DNA of 64,000 bases from Streptomyces griseicoloratus. GTDB lineage: Bacteria > Actinomycetota > Actinomycetes > Streptomycetales > Streptomycetaceae. The translations under genes and the position numbers were made by a program. The notes below the pieces were generated by a model. That model was not told the DNA's origin and ran no database searches. It saw nothing but the letters and a program-made list of their open reading frames with translations. This document shows, piece by piece, positions 61,285 through 64,000 of the stretch. The DNA lies in assembly GCF_014534645.1 (NCBI RefSeq), contig NZ_JACVQF010000187.1, positions 124,001-188,000 of the forward strand. The letters run 5' to 3'. Every line of letters begins with the position of its first letter. Position 1 is the stretch's first letter.

Positions 61285-62025
61285 ATGACCGACAACTCCA
61301 CCACCCGCGTCGCCCTGATCACCGGCGGCTCCGGCGGCATCGGCCGCGCCGTCGTCGAGCGCCTCGCCAAGGACGGCATCGCCGTCGGCGTGCACTACGC
61401 CGGCAACAAGGCCCGCGCCGAGGACACGGTCGCTGCTGTCACCGCGGCGGGCGGCCGGGCGATCGCGGTCGGCGGTGACATCGCCGACGAGCACGCCATG
61501 GCGGAGGCGTTCGACACCGTGGAGCGGGAGTTCGGCGGCATCGACGTCGTCGTCAACACAGCGGGAATCATGCTGCTGTCGCCGATCGCCACGCTGGACC
61601 TGGACGACCTGGACCGGATGCACCGCACCAACATCCGCGGCACCTTCGTGGTCTCCCAACAGGCGGCCCGGCGGGTACGCGCCGGTGGCGCGATCATCAA
61701 CTTCTCGACCTCGGTCACCCGCCTGCAGTTCCCGGCCTACGGCGCCTACGCGGCGAGCAAGGGCGCCGTCGAGGCCATGACTCCCATCCTGGCTCGCGAA
61801 CTGCGCGGCAAGGACATCACCGTCAACGCCGTGGCCCCCGGCCCCACGGCCACGCCCCTGTTCCTGGAAGGCAAGGACCAGGCCGCGATCGACAAGCTGT
61901 CCAAGGCGGCTCCGCTGGAGCGCCTGGGCACGCCCGAGGACATCGCCGAAACGGTCTCGTTCCTCGCCGGCCCGGCGCGCTGGATCAACGGCCAGGTCCT
62001 GTACGCCAACGGCGGCGTGGCCTGA
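61285..62025 (+). CDS. SDR-family oxidoreductase (FabG-like)
   Basis: 246 aa; ATG after GAAGGACGG. TGGSGGIG (13-20), NTAG (91-94), Ser141, Tyr155/Lys159 (AYAASK) and the C-terminal INGQVLYANGGVA. Second gene of the operon, 67 bp behind the reductase. Confidence 0.92.
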   Translation: MTDNSTTRVALITGGSGGIGRAVVERLAKDGIAVGVHYAGNKARAEDTVAAVTAAGGRAIAVGGDIADEHAMAEAFDTVEREFGGIDVVVNTAGIMLLSPIATLDLDDLDRMHRTNIRGTFVVSQQAARRVRAGGAIINFSTSVTRLQFPAYGAYAASKGAVEAMTPILARELRGKDITVNAVAPGPTATPLFLEGKDQAAIDKLSKAAPLERLGTPEDIAETVSFLAGPARWINGQVLYANGGVA

Positions 62026-62061
62026 CCGCCTTCCCCACCGATTCCCCAGGAGAGACCTCCC

Positions 62062-62964
62062 ATGAAGAACATCGTCGTCATCACCGGCGCCTCCAGCGGC
62101 TTCGGTGCCCTGACCGCCCGCGCCCTCGCCGACGCCGGCAACATCGTCTACGCCGGCATGCGCCAGACCGACACCCGCAACGCGCCACAGGTCCGGGCCG
62201 CCGCCGACTACAGTGCCCAGCACCGCGTCGACCTGCGCGCCATCGAACTCGACGTCAACTCCCAGGAGTCCGTGGACGCCGCGATCGACCGCGTCATCAC
62301 CGAGCACGGCCGTATCGACGTCCTGATCCACAACGCGGGGCACATGGTCACCGGCCCGGCCGAGGCGTTCACCCCTGAACAGCTCGCCGAGCTGTACGAC
62401 GTCAACGTGCTCTCCACCCAGCGCGTCAACCGCGCCGCCCTGCCGCACCTGCGCGCGGCAGGCAAGGGCTTGGTGGTCTGGGTGTCCAGCTCGAGCGTCA
62501 AGGGCGGAACCCCGCCGTACCTGGCGCCCTACTTCGCCGCCAAGGCCGCCATGGACTCCCTCGCCGTCAGCTACGCCGCCGAGCTCGCCCGCTGGGGCGT
62601 GGAGACCTCGATCGTGGTCCCCGGTTCGTTCACCAGCGGCACCAACCACTTCGCCCACTCCGGCCACCCCGCCGACACTGCGACCGAGGCGGCGTACGAG
62701 AGCAAGTACCCCGGCCTGATGGAGCAGGTCGCCCAGAAGCTGGCCGCGCTGGCCCCCGAGGACGCGGACGCCTCGATGGTCTCCGACGAGATAGCCCGCA
62801 TCGTCGCGCTCCCCGCCGGACAGCGCCCGTACCGCGTCCACATCGACCCCGCCGACGACGGCTCCGCAGAGGTCTCGAACGTCGCCGACCGCATCCGCCG
62901 CGAGTTCCTCACCCGGGTCGGCCTCTCCGACCTCCTCACCGTGCACCCCGGCGAGCACGCCTGA
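62062..62964 (+). CDS. SDR-family oxidoreductase
   Basis: 300 aa; GGAGAG before the ATG. TGASSGFG (8-15), HNAG (90-93), Ser144 (VSSSSVKGG), Tyr157/Lys161 (PYFAAK). The longer C-terminus and Phe in the cofactor loop place it with the SDRs of the type at 4.2-5.1 kb rather than FabG. Third gene of the operon, 36 bp behind the second. Confidence 0.9.
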   Translation: MKNIVVITGASSGFGALTARALADAGNIVYAGMRQTDTRNAPQVRAAADYSAQHRVDLRAIELDVNSQESVDAAIDRVITEHGRIDVLIHNAGHMVTGPAEAFTPEQLAELYDVNVLSTQRVNRAALPHLRAAGKGLVVWVSSSSVKGGTPPYLAPYFAAKAAMDSLAVSYAAELARWGVETSIVVPGSFTSGTNHFAHSGHPADTATEAAYESKYPGLMEQVAQKLAALAPEDADASMVSDEIARIVALPAGQRPYRVHIDPADDGSAEVSNVADRIRREFLTRVGLSDLLTVHPGEHA

Positions 62965-63092
62965 GGCGGAGGAGGCGGTCGCGAGGCGGTTGTGAACGCT
63001 GCATGAGACCGGACAGCAGGCCCCAGGCCGCCGGCCTGGGGCCTCATGCACTCTGCGGACAGCACCGGACGCGGCACCACCGGCGCGAGCGC

Positions 63093-63190
63093 CTGCACGT
63101 TTGCCGGGTTCGACATCGGCAGCAGCAGCGAAGCCGTGTTCGACAGAACACCGCCGGCCATCAGCAGCACCACCGTGGCGTCCCGTCGGC
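63093..63190 (-). pseudogene. ArsB/SLC13-type permease fragment
   Basis: The minus strand reads VVLLMAGGVLSNTASLLLPM and then SNPANVQ. The S-N-x-A-S-L-x-L-P-x-S-N-P-x-N string is the conserved re-entrant segment of ArsB/arsenical and anion permeases. Nothing before or after belongs to such a gene, so it is a scrap. Confidence 0.5.
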
Positions 63191-63393
63191 CCTGGCGACG
63201 AAGCCCTCCTCCCCGCTGCCACCGTGATCACGACCGCTCTCAAGGACAGCGAGATCATCTCCTGTGGGAAGGCGGCCGTCTCCGCACCGACGACGACCTC
63301 GCCCCACGCGCCCACGAGGGGCCTCCCCGGAGTCGGGAGCGGAGGCTGCGGAGGGGCGTTGGGTGCGCAGGCGAACTGATTATGATCTTGGTC

Positions 63394-63678
63394 ATGTCTG
63401 TGCAGAGTTCTGACAAGACCCTTTCCCGTAAGCAGAGGCTTCAGGAGAAGCAGCGCCGCCAGTTGGCGGTGGTCGATACCGTGGACAAGACCGAGGCGAA
63501 GGTCCGCAAGGCAGAGGTCGAACTGGCTGTGGCCGTCGCCGAGGCTGTGCAGGTGTTCGGCGACGAGCAGTCCGCGTCCGAGGGGCTCGACATGCCGGTC
63601 GAGGCGATCCGGCGCTTCCTCGGCATGGCGCAGGATGAAGCGGCCGGCGCAGCCGGCGACGTCGCCGGCGCATCCTGA
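63394..63678 (+). CDS. small charged coiled-coil protein, 94 aa
   Basis: MSVQSSDKTLSRKQRLQEKQ is followed by a highly charged helix (KVRKAEVELAVAVAEAVQVF) and an Ala-rich end. Likely a coiled coil, perhaps DNA- or partner-binding as in small plasmid or phage proteins. An in-frame ATG at 63382 is the alternative start; neither has a good ribosome binding site. Confidence 0.55.
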   Translation: MSVQSSDKTLSRKQRLQEKQRRQLAVVDTVDKTEAKVRKAEVELAVAVAEAVQVFGDEQSASEGLDMPVEAIRRFLGMAQDEAAGAAGDVAGAS

Positions 63679-63719
63679 GCCTGGTCCGCCGCAGGGCGGC
63701 CGCGTGCGTGGCCTCATTC

Positions 63720-64000
63720 TCACGGTGTCGCTGGACGCGGGCCGTCTCGATCGAGGCCGGCGCACCGCAGGTCCTCCACGACAAGTACCTCGGCCTGCGG
63801 GTGGCGAACGTTCGTCGAGCAGGTCTCGGGGCTGACTCATCGCTACGGGCAGCGGGCCGCGACGGACTGCGGTCGGCGCTGACCGAGCCCGGTCTCGCCC
63901 TGGCCGGCCGCGCCGGTACCCGCCTGGCCGGCGTCTTCGGGGCGAGGGCCGGCCGGAGCATGGCCCTGCGCCTGGTCGATGTGCTTGCGGAGCCTCAACC
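63720..64000 (+). pseudogene. ISL3-family transposase, partial and frameshifted
   Basis: One frame reads CGWRTFVEQVSGLTHRYGQR, then the next reads RSALTEPGLALAGRAGTRLA and GVFGARAGRSMALRLVDVLA up to the window edge. This is the region after the zinc finger of ISL3 transposases (R-T-F-x-E-Q-V...A-L-A-G-R-A-G-A-R-L-A). A frameshift near 63850 separates the two parts. It continues beyond the window, so its 3' state is unknown. Confidence 0.6.

Noticed and set aside
61189-63840. 883-aa open frame on the minus strand across the oxidoreductase operon
   Set aside because: It is a mirror of three clearly real plus-strand genes with their own motifs and ribosome binding sites; its sequence is Asp/Gly/Val-rich without any domain.
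1-64000. tRNA, rRNA, tmRNA or CRISPR array
   Set aside because: No cloverleaf-like conserved strings, no rRNA strings and no regularly spaced repeats with unique spacers were seen.
1-64000. Telomere palindromes or a replication origin in the window
   Set aside because: No packed palindrome array or DnaA-box cluster was visible; tap-tpg alone does not fix the end within this window.

Overview
The window looks like the arm of a linear Streptomyces (or close actinomycete) replicon. The evidence is very high GC with G/C in codon third positions, GTG starts and GTGA stop/start overlaps, many LysR/TetR/GlxA regulators and small secreted proteins, and above all a complete tap-tpg pair (telomere-associated protein and telomere terminal protein, 39.1-42.0 kb), which linear Streptomyces DNA uses to finish its ends. 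At least six transposase relics (IS5, IS21 IstB, IS701-like, ISL3, IS3 OrfA) and many amputated host genes fit a subtelomeric, fast-decaying region. I see no rRNA, tRNA or CRISPR.

Layout. 0-3 kb: a SAM methyltransferase, then on the opposite strand a 259-aa protein that reads as two histone folds in tandem, H2A-like then H2B-like (the most unusual gene here), then an orphan double-glycine-leader peptide. 3-13.5 kb: decayed IS and gene fragments around an SDR/TetR pair, membrane and Cys-rich proteins of unknown role, an FAD monooxygenase, a secreted crystallin-like protein, a DUF3592 protein and a second copy of the methyltransferase 3' end. 13.8-20.5 kb: a nucleotidyltransferase, an MMPL/P1-peptidase chimera, DoxX, a cupin/LysR pair, and a two-gene operon joining an acyltransferase-aminotransferase fusion to a CdsA-like CTP transferase. 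21-25.6 kb: small secreted proteins, GNAT, DUF6624. 26.2-28.7 kb: a two-component system beside a ruined ABC ATPase. 29.6-39.1 kb: SDR/Rrf2, HEAT-repeat protein, DUF6461, hexapeptide-repeat protein, XRE regulator/quinone reductase, cysteine hydrolase/GlxA.

39.1-46.8 kb: tpg and tap, followed by a compact three-gene biosynthesis-like operon on the same strand: a PLP decarboxylase whose start codon and first residues come from an IS3 OrfA, a 664-aa glycosyltransferase-like protein, and a carrier-thioesterase whose carrier lacks the phosphopantetheine serine and whose thioesterase has a Cys nucleophile. 47-54 kb: a secreted NlpC-like protein, small secreted protein, a membrane-anchored XRE protein, an ECF-sigma/CAP fusion, a PASTA-like protein and DUF4331. 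54-64 kb: LysR, a CHASE3-like histidine kinase with a stand-alone receiver and an antiparallel LuxR-type response regulator, an alpha/beta hydrolase, and a TetR-controlled oxidoreductase operon (AKR-SDR-SDR). The window ends in a damaged ISL3 transposase.

All calls come from reading the sequence and recalling families; no database search was run.
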